Source: Eopsaltria australis (Eukaryota; Chordata; Aves; Passeriformes; Petroicidae). From it: DNA of 64,000 bases. Positions 50,301 through 62,300 of the stretch are shown piece by piece. The stretch lies in contig JAVTVJ010000553.1 of NCBI GenBank assembly GCA_034509425.1, forward strand, positions 186,001-250,000, written 5' to 3'. The translations under genes and the position numbers were made by a program. Numbering within the stretch: position 1 is the first letter of the stretch; every line of letters begins with the position of its first letter. The notes under the pieces were generated by a model that had not been told where the DNA came from, ran no database searches, and saw nothing but the letters and a program-made list of their open reading frames with translations.

Positions 50301-53300
50301 GCAGGAGCATAAATAAAACTTAAACTAAAGCTAGATAATGGTTTGGGATGGGACACTGACAAAATAAAAGATGATTACATCCAGAAGTGCCTGATCTCTG
50401 GATTCAGGAATGTCAGGGTTAGTGGGATCCATCCCTGAAAATCCCCTGGATGGGACGAGTTCCCAGTGTGGTGTTTGCAGGATGGAAAGATGCTGAGATG
50501 CTGGTGGGGGTGGGCAGTGTGGGGGTGTGCCCTGCCCAAATTCCAGGGTTAATTATAATCCCATGGCTGGGAGTGCCCAGGGAGCTCCCACTGCTGCCAG
50601 CACGTGCTGAGATCCCAGCCCTGTAACTTCTCCTCGCTGGGATAATGAATGGTTGTGTCCTTCAGCATTCCTAAGGTGGGAAAGCACGGCCTGGCTGCAT
50701 CCAGCTCCTGTCTCCCGATCTCTCCTGCAGCGGGGATGGGACCAGGGGCTGCATTCCAAAGGGAAAGCTTTGCAGCTGAGCATTTCGGGGTGAGAGGTGC
50801 AAAAAACAGAGCAAGGAACAGCACAGGAGCTTCAGCATGGACAAATCTGCAGAGGAGACTCCAGAACTCCTTCCAGGCTCAGGCCTGTCCCATGGGCTCC
50901 ACGGAATCGTGAGAGAGTCAGAGGATGGTTTGGGATGGAAGGGAACTTAAATCCCCATCTCATTCCAACCCTTGTCAAGGGCAGGGACACCTCTCCTATC
51001 CCAGGTTGCTCCAAACCTTGTCCAACCTGTCCTTGGACACTTCCAGGGATCCAGGGGCAGCCACAGCTTCTCTGGGCACCCTGTGCCAGGGCTTCAGCAC
51101 ACTCCCAGCCAGGAATTCCTTCCCAATATCCCACCCAAATCTCCCCTTTTTCCAATTTGAAGCCATTCCCTGTGTCCTGTCCCTCCATCCCTTGTCCCCA
51201 GTCCCTCTCCAGCTCTCCTGGAGCCCCTTTAGGCCCTGCAAGGGGCTTTGAGCTCTCCCTGGAGCCTTCTCCTCTCTGGGTGAAGACCCTCAGTTCTCCC
51301 ATCCCATCTTTTCCCAATCCAAGCTGTATTTCAGAGCTCTCCAAGCTTTTTGCAGCCTTTCACCGCTGCAGTTGGTGGCTCCATGCCCAGGTGAATCCTT
51401 TTCCAGGTCAGTTCCCACACACTGACCAAGCACAGGGACTCCTGGTCCTGCTCCAGCCCCTCAGTGGTTTCAGTGGTGCAACTCTGCTTTCCAAGGAAAC
51501 TCCTTCCCACTTGGAATTGAGTGCAGCAGACCCAAAGTACTGCCTTGGTGGGAAGTGAAAATTCCCTTTTTCCTTGCTCCCCACATTCCCATGGCATAAA
51601 ACACAAACACAACGGGATGCTCCTCGTTTTAAATGGATTTTGCATTGTTCAGGTTGGTCCCTGGCAGGAAAGTGGGAGAGATTTGCTGTGAAAAGGAAAC
51701 ACTTTGGCCAAAATCTCTTTAAAAAGTGGGTAAATTACAGGCTTTAAACTTTCCAGTCTGATGTGTAAATAAATGGCTTAACTCTTGGATTGCTCCTGTG
51801 GAAGTGAGAGGATCTGGCCTGTTACCTACATGGCTAAGTAGGGGTTTGTGTGCTTATTTCTATTTCTATTTCTTTATATTATTTCTCTTTCTTTTATTTA
51901 TATTTTTTCTTCATATTAGTTATATGTTATTGTGCATTATATTATGTATTATTCATAATTTTATATTATTAATGCGATTTTTAATGATTTTTATTACTTA
52001 TATTTATACTTAACATGGAAGTGTTACCAAGCTCTGTCTCAGGGTCAGCCATTGCTCACATTTACATTTGAGTGGCCATGCCTGGGAAATTCCACATTTT
52101 ATCCAAATGTTGTTACCTTTCCAGCCAAGGACAGTGCTTGTTTCCAGCAAGCTTGCAGGGAAAATGTCCTCAACTTGATTTTTAACCATTGCAGAGCAGG
52201 AAGTTCATCCAAGGGACATATTGGACACTGCTGGATGCTGTTCCTAATGGAAGGATATTCTTCTTTTCCCTCTTCTTTCCCTTTTCATCCTCTTTTTTTC
52301 TCCTTTTATCCCATCCTGCCATTTTAAAAGTGATCAATTTTCCTCCCCAGACATCAGGCATCCAGAAGAACTCTCCCTCTTGAGGAAACCCAGAGATCCA
52401 TCCAAGAAAAAAAAGAAGAAATTGGATGATCAATGTGAAGACGACACCTTCGAGCTGGAGGGGCCGCTGATCACGCCGGGGTCTGGTGAGCTGGGAAAAA
52501 AAATGGGAGTGGGGGAAAAACTGGCACAGCAACGTGGGGCTGATTGGATTTGTCAAGGTCTGTGCAAGGAACAGACCCCAAATCCATGGCACAAGTCCTG
52601 TTGGGCTGTAGCACTCGGGCACACGGATGCATGTCTGGGGCTGGAGCTGTCACGCATTCCCGGGAGCAGAGCAACCCCAGGCTTCACTGAACAAGCCAGA
52701 GCCCAAGTGTGGCCTCTTGAACACTCAGATGGTGTTGCTGAGAGCTTTCCTTAACCTGTTAAGAAAGGAGATGAATGGGAAATTGTTCCTAATGTCAGAT
52801 TTCTGGTGTGGTTTAGGCAGTGCCACTGTTCTACTCCATATTTACAGCCCAGCAAGGCCAGTGTTTTATTAATATTTTATTGCTTTAGTGTTGCTTTACA
52901 TGAAGGGTGTAGCTGTTGATTGTGATGCTAAAGAAATCCAGTTGACCAGTCTGGATTCCAGATCCAGGGCAGGATTTGGGAAGACAATTTCTGGAGTAAC
53001 ATCCCTGATGGAGTTAGCTCAGGCAGCAAATCGATGCAGGTTGTGCAAGCAGAGGGGTTTTTCAGCTTTTTTCCGTGGCTGCTGGAAGTCTGGAGTCTGA
53101 AGGCAAATGGCAGGAGTTGAAACCATAATTTTGGCCAAGTGGGAGCACTTGATCCCAAATGGATTTGTGGAGAAAGCTGCAGTGGTGAGCAGGAGAGACG
53201 TGTCTGGCTGCCAAAGCTCTTGGGTTTGAATCCAGCAACCCAAGGGCAGCTTTAATTAAAAAAAACTACCTTGGAATTGTAAAGTTGTATTAATTGCTGT

Positions 53301-56300
53301 TAAATCAACTACAGGGAAGGTCACGGAGTGTGGTTAATGCCAGTGGTGGCGCAGGGCTTGCAGAAAGGAAGGTTTTGGCTGCGCAGGGTGATGTGCACCA
53401 CAGGTCTGGAACAAGGGAAAATAATCCTCCTTCTGCTCTGATCCCACTCTTTCTCCTCTCAGCTATTTAAAAATCCTTCTGGGCTTGTCCTCTCCCACTC
53501 CTGGCTCGGAGAGTTTGGGCAAGGCTCCAGTCAATTTTCATTTCCATTTGGCATTTTCATCTTGAAAGTCCATTCGAAGCCTTTCCAACAGCCAGTGTTC
53601 ACAGAGAGCATCTCTGTTAGATTAATAGGAAAGATTTGGCCTGCTCTGGGGGAAAGGTATGCAAAAGCTGGGGTTTATTTAATTATTGATGGCTCTGCCA
53701 GTGAGTCACTTGGCTGGTTTTGCTCTCCTTGTGAATGAAATCACTCGCAGCAGGTTGAATTCCTGCCTGTTCAGGTGCCATTCGATAAAAGTCGTGGGTT
53801 TCATCTGAATAAATCATTTCTAGCCTTGTTCCAACATCGGTTTGTGTGCTGAAAGCTTCTGGAAAACTGATTAATAATTCAGGAGGTGCTGATTTCAGTG
53901 TCTTGGGAGTGTTTTGTCACTGAGCACCCCAAACCTGGCAGTGAAACCATTTAAATCCCGGTGGGCAGAGCTGTCAATACACCCACAGGATTTGTTGCCC
54001 AACACTTTCCATCAGAGGACCTGTAGTCACTTGTTTATATAAATTAGCCAAATTTGTAGCTATTTCTGCTGGAACTTTCCATGACACTGCCTGCCTGGGG
54101 CAAATTTTTTAAGGGAAGCTTCTTTTGAGATGTTTCAGGTGTTTGGAGGAAGAGATGAGGAGAGCAGTGCAGGGAGAGCTTTGCTCTGATGGAGCAAACA
54201 CTCAGTCAAGGAATGTGGGGGCATATTCATGGAAAAACCTGCCCAATTCGGGGCAAAAAGTGGGATTTTCTTTTGTTGGCCCAGAAGCCTCAGAGAGGGT
54301 GGATGGGGAGGAGGGAACAGCTCTTTTGGGAAGTGCTTTATGGAAGTGATGGGGGTTTATGGCTGGTTTTTGTTGGAGTTCCCTGCTCCAGTGCTGTAAC
54401 AATCCGTGGGGAGAGCCCCTTTCTGCTGCTTTGATAATCACAGAATCCCAGGACAGCTCAGCTTGGAAGGGACCCTAAAGATCGTGGAGTCCCAGCTCCC
54501 AAAGTGCAAGTCTAAAAACCTGGAAATCATCCCTGGTCTTTTCCTTGCAAATGAAGGTGGATTTTTCCATCCCTTGACCATTCCTGCTGCTTTTTTGCTC
54601 ATGCCTGGTTTGCTGGATCTGTCTTGAGACCCATGGTGCTTACAGGTCCTCAGATGATTCATCCAGACTGGGAATGCCAGCAAAACGAGCAAGAGCATTA
54701 ACAGCATCCTTGTTTGGTGGTTTTCACTTACATTTTCCACCCTGCCAGGCAGTTTAGAACCAGGTTTGTAATTATTTGGAGTTTCCCACCCATGACGTTG
54801 GCTGTCACTGACATTGATGCTGCTGATTCACACCATTCCTCCTCCTCCTTGAGATTCCCACCATGAAAAATGAGGATTTGGAAAGGTTTTTCCATTGGTT
54901 TGGTTGTGGATTTTTCCAGTCTAGCTCTGCTTTCTGTCATTCCTTGGCAGTGAGGGTTGGGGGATGGTTTGGAGCAAGGAGCTTGAGGGTGACCCGAGGT
55001 GGTGGCACAAAAGGCCTTGTTGGTGACATCTCAGCTCTGTCACTGTCCTCAACACCCTCAGCAGAGCTCTGGGAGGGAGAGTTTGGGTGCATCGAATTGC
55101 AGGCTCGTGATTTAGGAAGGACACAGCCCTTCCCCAAAAATCCAGCGTGGTGTTGGACCTTGTGGTTCTGGTGGGCAGATTTGTGCCCAGCAGGTGATGG
55201 AGCTGAGGGAGCTCCTTGCCCGATGTGTGGGCGCAGTGGAATTCCTGGCATTAGGAGATGGTGGTTGATCCTCCCTTATTCTGAAAATCTGGATTTTATA
55301 TTGCAATTCCAAGTTCCTGTGAGATGAGGAGGGGCTGTTTCATTGGATGGTTTGGGATGGAAGGGATTTAGAAAGGGACTTAAAACACTTCTCCTTCCAC
55401 CCCCTGCCATGACAGGGACACCTTCCATAGACCAGGCTGTCCAAGCTCTGCTGCAACACTTCCAGGGGAAACCCTGGGACAGCCACAACCTCTCTGTTAA
55501 GCTCTCAGTTATTTTGATCTATGAGTTACCGAGCTGGATTTGTTTTTTTTCTCCTCAAATGAATAATTTTAAAAGGTTTGGGTGTGTTTTTGTGTGCTTC
55601 GAGTCGGTACGAGCTGCAAAGCTTCAAAAGGGCTGGGGAGTTAACGTGTGCTTTGGGATCAGTTTGGCACCACATGGCACCACTCGCTCAGCACATTAAT
55701 CCTGAATTTGTGTGGCCACCTCAGCGAGCTTTTCCATCCGGGAATGCCACATTTCCATGCCCTGCTGTCCTCATAGTGTGAATAAAATAACGGGAAGTCA
55801 CTTCAGCTGCTTTGCTGCCACCGGCGCTGCTGCCAACGCTCCATTAGGGTGGTTCCACCTCACCTGTGCTGTTCTGCCCTCTTCCAAAAATGCCCATTTT
55901 TGGCTTCTGTCCTTCTCCTTCTCTCCAGATGACTTTCTCTCGCCTTCTCACTTCCCTCCTTTCTTTCCCTCTCTATAGGCACCGATATTCTTTACATCGG
56001 CCCCGTCAAAGGTGAGCTCCACCTCAATAGGACTTTTGCCCTCTGCCTCTGGTCTCTTTGGCTGCACCCTTAGTTTATTTTCCTGCTCCTCTAAAACCTT
56101 TGACTTCCAAAAATCTTTAAGCAACAGGTAAAACCGGTAAGTCGGGGGCCACTCATGTCCCAGGTGCCACAGAAACTCAGGGGGCAGGAGCTTCCCGGCA
56201 TGGAAGACCTGAGTCTTCTCCCCTCATTTTGGGGCTGGAATGAGTTTTCCATCAGTTTTGCTCTTGGAGAAGAGCCGAGAGTGAGGAGAGGGACAGGTTT

Positions 56301-59300
56301 TCATGGGAGAACAAGCAGCGCAGCGTTGTGGAAAAGTTGAAAAGGAAAGGTTTTTCCATGCGCCGGCTCCGGGTTTGCGCGGAGCCAGCGTGGCCGGGAG
56401 CAGGCAGGGCTGGGCCCCAGGCTAATTCCCGGCTTTTATTCCCCTCGCTGGTAGGAAATATCTATTCAAGCCCAGGACTCTATAGCAAAACGATGACGCC
56501 GACCTACGACGCCCACGACGGCAGCCCCCTGTCCCCCACGTCCGCCTGGTTCGGCGACAGCGCCCTGTCCGAGGGCAACCCGGGCATCCTGGCCGTGAGC
56601 CAGCCCGTCACCTCCCCGGAGTCCTTAGCCAAAATGTACAAGCCCCAGACGCTGCTCGATAAGGCCAAAATCAACCAAGGGTGAGTTCAGGAGCTGAGGA
56701 TTTGTGGGGGTTTGTTTTGCTGGTTTTTGGTTGTGTTCTCAAGAGCGTGGTGGCGACTCCGCGGGAGCGTTCCGCGTGTGTTACCCCGTGTTGGCAATTC
56801 GCAGGTGGCTGGACTCGTCCCGATCCCTGATGGAGCAGGAGGTGAAGGAGAATGAGGCTTTGCTACTCCGGTTCAAGTACTACAGCTTTTTTGACCTGAA
56901 TCCAAAGGTACAGAGCTCCTTGTTCCACTTGCAGTTTGAAATTCCCATCCTTTGGAGCGAGGGATGCCTGGGTCTCTAACGTGCTGTCGTGTTGGTAAAT
57001 CTCCCAAAAAACATGGAAGTTCCAAAATTGCTTGTGCAGGCATCAAACCCAGGATTTGTGCTCTTATATACCAGGTTTTTTAGCTTGCTAGAGGTGCTTT
57101 AAGAGTCCTTGAAGCCACTTCTTGTCAGTGGCAGAGGATTTTCAGCCGCAGATCAAAATGTTGTGTCGAGATGAGAGATCAGAGAATCCCAGAATAGTTT
57201 GGGTGGGAATGAGCCTTAAAGACCAGCTCCTTCCACCCCCCTGCCATGGGCAGAGACAGCTTCCAGTGGATGGGGTGGTTTGAGTTGAGCTGGGCTCCTG
57301 GATTTCCAAGCATTCCGTGTTCCTGTGCCGCAGTACGACGCGATCAGGATCAACCAGCTGTACGAGCAGTCCAAGTGGGCAATCCTGCTGGAGGAGATCG
57401 AGTGCACGGAGGAGGAGATGATGATGTTTGCAGCACTGCAGGTGAGAGAGCCCCACACGCTCCTGCCTTGGGTTAGACTCGGTTTTGTTTGCAGACTCCT
57501 CTGCTGATTAAACTGATAACCAAAATCATGGAATCCTGGAGTGGTTTGGGTTGGAAGGGACCTCAAAGCCCGTCCAGTTCCAACCCCCTTCCACTATCCC
57601 AGGTTGCTCCAACCTGGTTTTGGACACTTCCAAGGATGGGGCACCCTGTGCCAGGGCCTCCCTACCCTCACAGCCAAGAATTCCTTCCCAATATCCCATC
57701 TAAACCATCCCTTCTTAAGTTTAAAATGGTGTTTTAAGCCTCACCTTGTCTCTGGTGGGAGCTTGGCCTTCTCACTGTGGTAGAAGCTGGACCATTTCCC
57801 ATCTCAAGATCCTCACTTGTGTTTATGAGATAATTTAAATATTTGCTACTGATTATCCCTCGTGAAAGAGAACTTGACCTGCTTTTACCAAACGTGTTTA
57901 TATCTATCTTAACTTTTAGTTTTGTCCTTCTTAACCCATCCCATACAAACATGGGGTTACTGAACTGTGCCTTTCTGGCTCTCTGCCCCCAAACCAGCTG
58001 GGGATAATCTGTGGCTTTCCCAGAACTATTTATTTGTCTGGTTTATGAAATACTCAGTGTGATTTGGCATAAGTGCTCCACCTGCTATTTACTTCCATGA
58101 GGGGGATGGCGGGCGTTTGTTCCGTGTGGTCTGGCACACCTTGGAGCTGTAGGATGCAGCAATGTCCCCCTCAGGAGCAGGGCTGCCTGCTCCAAGGGCC
58201 CCTCCCAGGAAAAAAAGAGAGAAAAACAGAAATAAAATGACTCAGTTTACACCCAAATGCTCCAGAGTGGGTTGGGCACAGTCCTTCCTGTGAGATTTTA
58301 TGGACGTTTTGGTTTTCTGGGGTGAAAACAGATGCAAAGACACAGAATCCTACAATGGTTTGGGTTGGAATGGGCTTTAAAGGTCATCTTGTTCCACCCC
58401 TGCCATGGGCAGGGACACTTCCACCATCCCAGGTTGCTCCAGCCCCATCCAGCCTGGCCTCGGACACTTCCAGGGATGGGGGATCTTACAAATGTCCATC
58501 AGCACCTGGTGGGAGGCAGGAGAGGGGGTGGACAGAGGTGCTCAGTGACAGGAGCAGAGGTCATGGACACTGCCTGGAGCACGGGAGGTTCCCTCTGCAC
58601 ATCAGGAAACATTTTTGTGCCAGGAGGGTGACAGAGCACTGGCACAGCCTGCCCAGAGAGGCTGTGGAGTGTCCATCCCTGGAGTTACTCACAGCCAGCT
58701 GGACATGGCCCTGGCCAGCAGCTCCAGGTGGCCCTGCAGGGGCAGGGAGTGGGGCCAGGTGACCTCCAGAGGTCCCTTCCAACCTCAGCCCTGTGTAAAG
58801 AGCAGCCCTGCCCTGTGGGGTCCAGAGAGGTCCTTGAGTGATCAATACCTGGGGACTGCTTGGACTGGAAACATCCAAGGTGGTCATTCCTTGGGCTACA
58901 AACATCCAAGGTGGTCATTCCTGACCCAGCAAACACTCCCAGTATTTGCTGCCCTCTGCTCCTGGTTTCCCACTCTGGTTTCCCACCCCACTTCCCAAGC
59001 ATGGTGGTTGTGTCACGATGATCCCATGGGATCCTGGGGTCCCAGGAGCATCCAGGTGTGACCCTGTCCTTCCCTTCCAGTACCACATCAACAAGCTGTC
59101 CATCATGTCCTCGGAGAACCACCTGAACCACAGTGACAAGGATGTGGATGAGGTGGATGCCGCGCTCTCGGACCTGGAGATCACCCTGGAAGGTGGCAAG
59201 ACATCAACGATCCTGGTGAGGCCTGCAGGGAATTTTTTTCCTCATTTACTTCCTTTTTTTTTTCTAATTCTGATTAAAAAGTTGCCCACACCCCAGTAAT

Positions 59301-62300
59301 ATTTTCTTTAAAATAGAGGGATTTTAGATACCGAGGAATAGTTCTGGAAAGAAGGAATCCTGAGCAGCATCTGGAAAAATCCTGGAAGAGCCAGGATCTT
59401 ACTGATCCCCCCCCTGCCCCAAGCCACCCTCCTGATGAAATAATGGAAAACTAAATGGAAAATTAAGATTTTTATCCTCACTACTGACTTTCCCAAATAC
59501 TGAGTTTTCCACGTTGAGGTTCCCCTTGCACTGTTTCTAATTCACATTTTACAGCACCTAAAGCAGCTGCTGGATTTTCAGAACTAATTTAGGCTTATGA
59601 AACCCTATTTTTATTAGACTGGATTTTAGCCTAGGTCTGTATTTCACAACGTTTTGGGTTTTTTTTTTCTGATCTGCTGTTTTAACACTGCTTTTCCACC
59701 TTTAAAAATATAAAGCCTGAAAATTAAAGTGCATTAAAAGGACTCAGTCCTGTCAGCCTTGGCCCAGCACAGCTTTTCCAGGCATTTTGCACATTTAAAC
59801 CATCTCTTTCCAACCCTAAAATCTCTGAAATTTTCCACTTTTACACTTCATATAATTTTTTAAGTGTTTATGACGGGTCCTTTTTGAAGCTACATCCATC
59901 CTCAGACCCTTTATTGGCATTAACAACAGCAGAGCTTTGCAGTATAAACCAGAAATAACAACAACATTTTTTTATCACCAAGACATATTTTCTAATTCCT
60001 TTCGCAAAACCAGATTTGAAACACATCACTGAGGAGCAGTCCCTGCCAGACAGGAGTGAAAGAGGACAATGATTCATCCAAAAAAACCCATCCCTTTCCG
60101 TGGGGCTTTGGAGCAGGAGCCATTTCCAGATGCATTCGAGTAATTGAATACGGATAATGGGCAATTACTGGATTGTTTGTTTAGATTCTGCATTGTTGGC
60201 CCTGTGGTATCTGTAAACAGTTTCTCCTTGCAGCCTGAAAGGAAACTGCCCTGCTACTGGAAGCTCTTGGAGCAATCCTCACTTTCCCTACCACTCGAAA
60301 ATTTTTTTATTTCCAGCTCCTGGGGATTGCAAGGGCCACCCTCATGCAAAAAAAAAAGGGGATTTAAACTCAATATTTAAAAATTTGGCGGGGGGAAAAT
60401 TATCTAGAGTTAGAAATCCCTTCCCCAGTCCATTCTCTGCCTCTTTCCTTTTGTTTGGAGCATCAGGAATAACTGAAGGGAGGAGAGAATTCCCTGTGCA
60501 GACGCTGCTGCCGTGACCGCCGGTGACCCCGCGGCTGGGAATTGGCTCCAGCAGCAGCAGCAGGAATTCCTCAAAGGAAAATCCAGCTTTGTCCTCTGCT
60601 TTGCAAACAGCAGAGCTGGATTTTTCACTCCTTGCTTCTCCTGGGAAGTGGCTGAGGCTTTCTCAGGAGCAGTTTCACACTCCCTAAGCCCTGATGGTGC
60701 TCCTGGTTCCCTGCCCTGCACCACATCCTTCCCTCCTGATCCCAGTGCTCCGAGTGAATGGGATAATCTTTGATTTCCAGGGTGACATCACTTCCATCCC
60801 AGAGCTCGCTGACTACATTAAAGTCTTCAAGTAAGTGCTGATGGGAAGAGCTGCTCGTGGAACTGGTAATGGCTGTGAATAATTAATGGTCCTGCCTCTT
60901 AATATCCTTTTCTTTTTTTAATCTCCCAGCCTTAAGATATTCACAATATTCGATATTGAAGTTGATTGGTTCTTAAATACAGAATTCAGGGTGTTTTCCT
61001 GCCCTGGTGCATCCCTGCTCTGTGTGCTGGGATATTCCTTTAACACATTTCATGCCCTGGAGAGAACAAACCATCCTAAAATGAGGAGTGAAACCTAAAA
61101 ACCTCCCTGAAAGACTTCTCCTGGTCTGCAGGAGGCTGGAGGAATTCTCTCCAGCCAGGATCCCGCTCTCTCCATGCCAAAAGGAGCAGGTTAAGTTGAC
61201 CCTGCCCCTCTCCCAGCTTACTCAGGATTTAGGGGTTTTTTTTTAGCCTGCTTTGACTAAGTTGGTGGTTCATGGAAACCAGGAACAGCAGAGTCTGGAC
61301 TTGGAGGAACATTTTTGGCAGCCACGAGCGCCTTTTGCAATTTATTGCCTGGTGCAGTGAAAGTTCTGGAAGCTGGAAACACTGATGGGGTTTCACAGCA
61401 GAGCTGTAGGATAAAGAGGGGGAAAAAAGCTGCAGACAGTGAAGTAGCTCTGGAACAAACCTTTATTTTATGAATTGTTTGGTTCTGGAGTCAGACTCTG
61501 GCACTCTCTGCTCTGAAAATTCCTTCTCCCTCTCTGAATTAAGGAGGGCTCTGCCTCTGTCTGGGCTTGTGGTCTGGCTTAACTGGGGCGAAGTTGGAAG
61601 GCTGTGCCCAGCCCCTCAGTGGGTGTTTCTTCCCTCCCCTGAACAAACAAACAAACAAAAAACTCGTTCTTCCCCTTGATCTGCTGATTTGCCAATCAAA
61701 TTAGGCACCACTCCGGGAGCTAATTGCCTGCAAATTGGAGCAGCCAGAAGCTGCTGGTTCCTCACTCAGTGCAAGCCCTGAACCCTGGGGTTGGGGTTTG
61801 AGGCTGTCAGATTAAACACAGAATTCCATTTGCTCCTAAAAATGGGGGTCAGGTGGTGTTTTAGTGCCAGAAATCCAATGTAAATGGTGCAGTGTTTGGA
61901 GCTGTCCCAGCTTAGGATGTGCCTCTTGTCACACTTGAGCTGGGCAGGAGAAGTGGGGGAGCAGTGCATGTCCCTTGTATTCCATATATTTAACTCCTGT
62001 AAATGTGTCCCTGTGCCTGCTGTGGCTGTAGAGACTTGGAATGGTTCTCTCTCCCCTGCCAGACAGGTTACTGCCCTTGGCAGCTAAAGTCACAGAATTC
62101 CAGGCTGTTTTGGGTTGGGGTGGACTCTAAAGATCATCCTGTTCCAACCCCTTGCCATGGGCAGGGACACCTTCCACTATCCTAGGTTGCTCCAAGCCCC
62201 ATCCAACCTGGAACACTTCCAGGGATGGAGCAGCCACAGCTTCTTTTTGAAACTTGTGCCAGGGCCTCCCCGTCCTCAAAGGGAAGGATTTCTTCCTAAT

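Larger units (their letters stand above)
41170..52350 (+). other. FERMT2: FERMT2 intron 2 (11.2 kb)
   Basis: gtaagt to cctccccag. Eight CR1 fragments in mixed orientation, TA-rich stretches at 42.9, 49.9 and 51.9 kb, and a (CCCAG)n run at about 45485-45509. I see no additional coding exon; open frames at 41.6-42.1, 43.7-44.2 and 46.2-46.7 kb have no recognisable domain. Confidence 0.8.
52486..56454 (+). other. FERMT2: FERMT2 intron 3 (4.0 kb) with micro-exon candidate
   Basis: gtgagc to ggtag. It holds two CR1 fragments, the hairpin at 53.2 kb and the 33-nt micro-exon candidate at 55979. The stretch 52.5-54.4 kb has no CR1 and no recognised feature apart from the hairpin. Confidence 0.8.
57442..59080 (+). 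other. FERMT2: FERMT2 intron 6 (1.6 kb)
   Basis: gtgaga to cttccag. About 40% of it is CR1 (three fragments). The remaining 57.72-58.34 kb shows no feature. Confidence 0.85.

Noticed and set aside
53171..53250. Intact tRNA gene at the GGTTTGAATCC word
   Set aside because: The distance to a candidate acceptor stem is tRNA-like, but the T-stem does not close on a 7-nt loop and D and anticodon arms are not formed.
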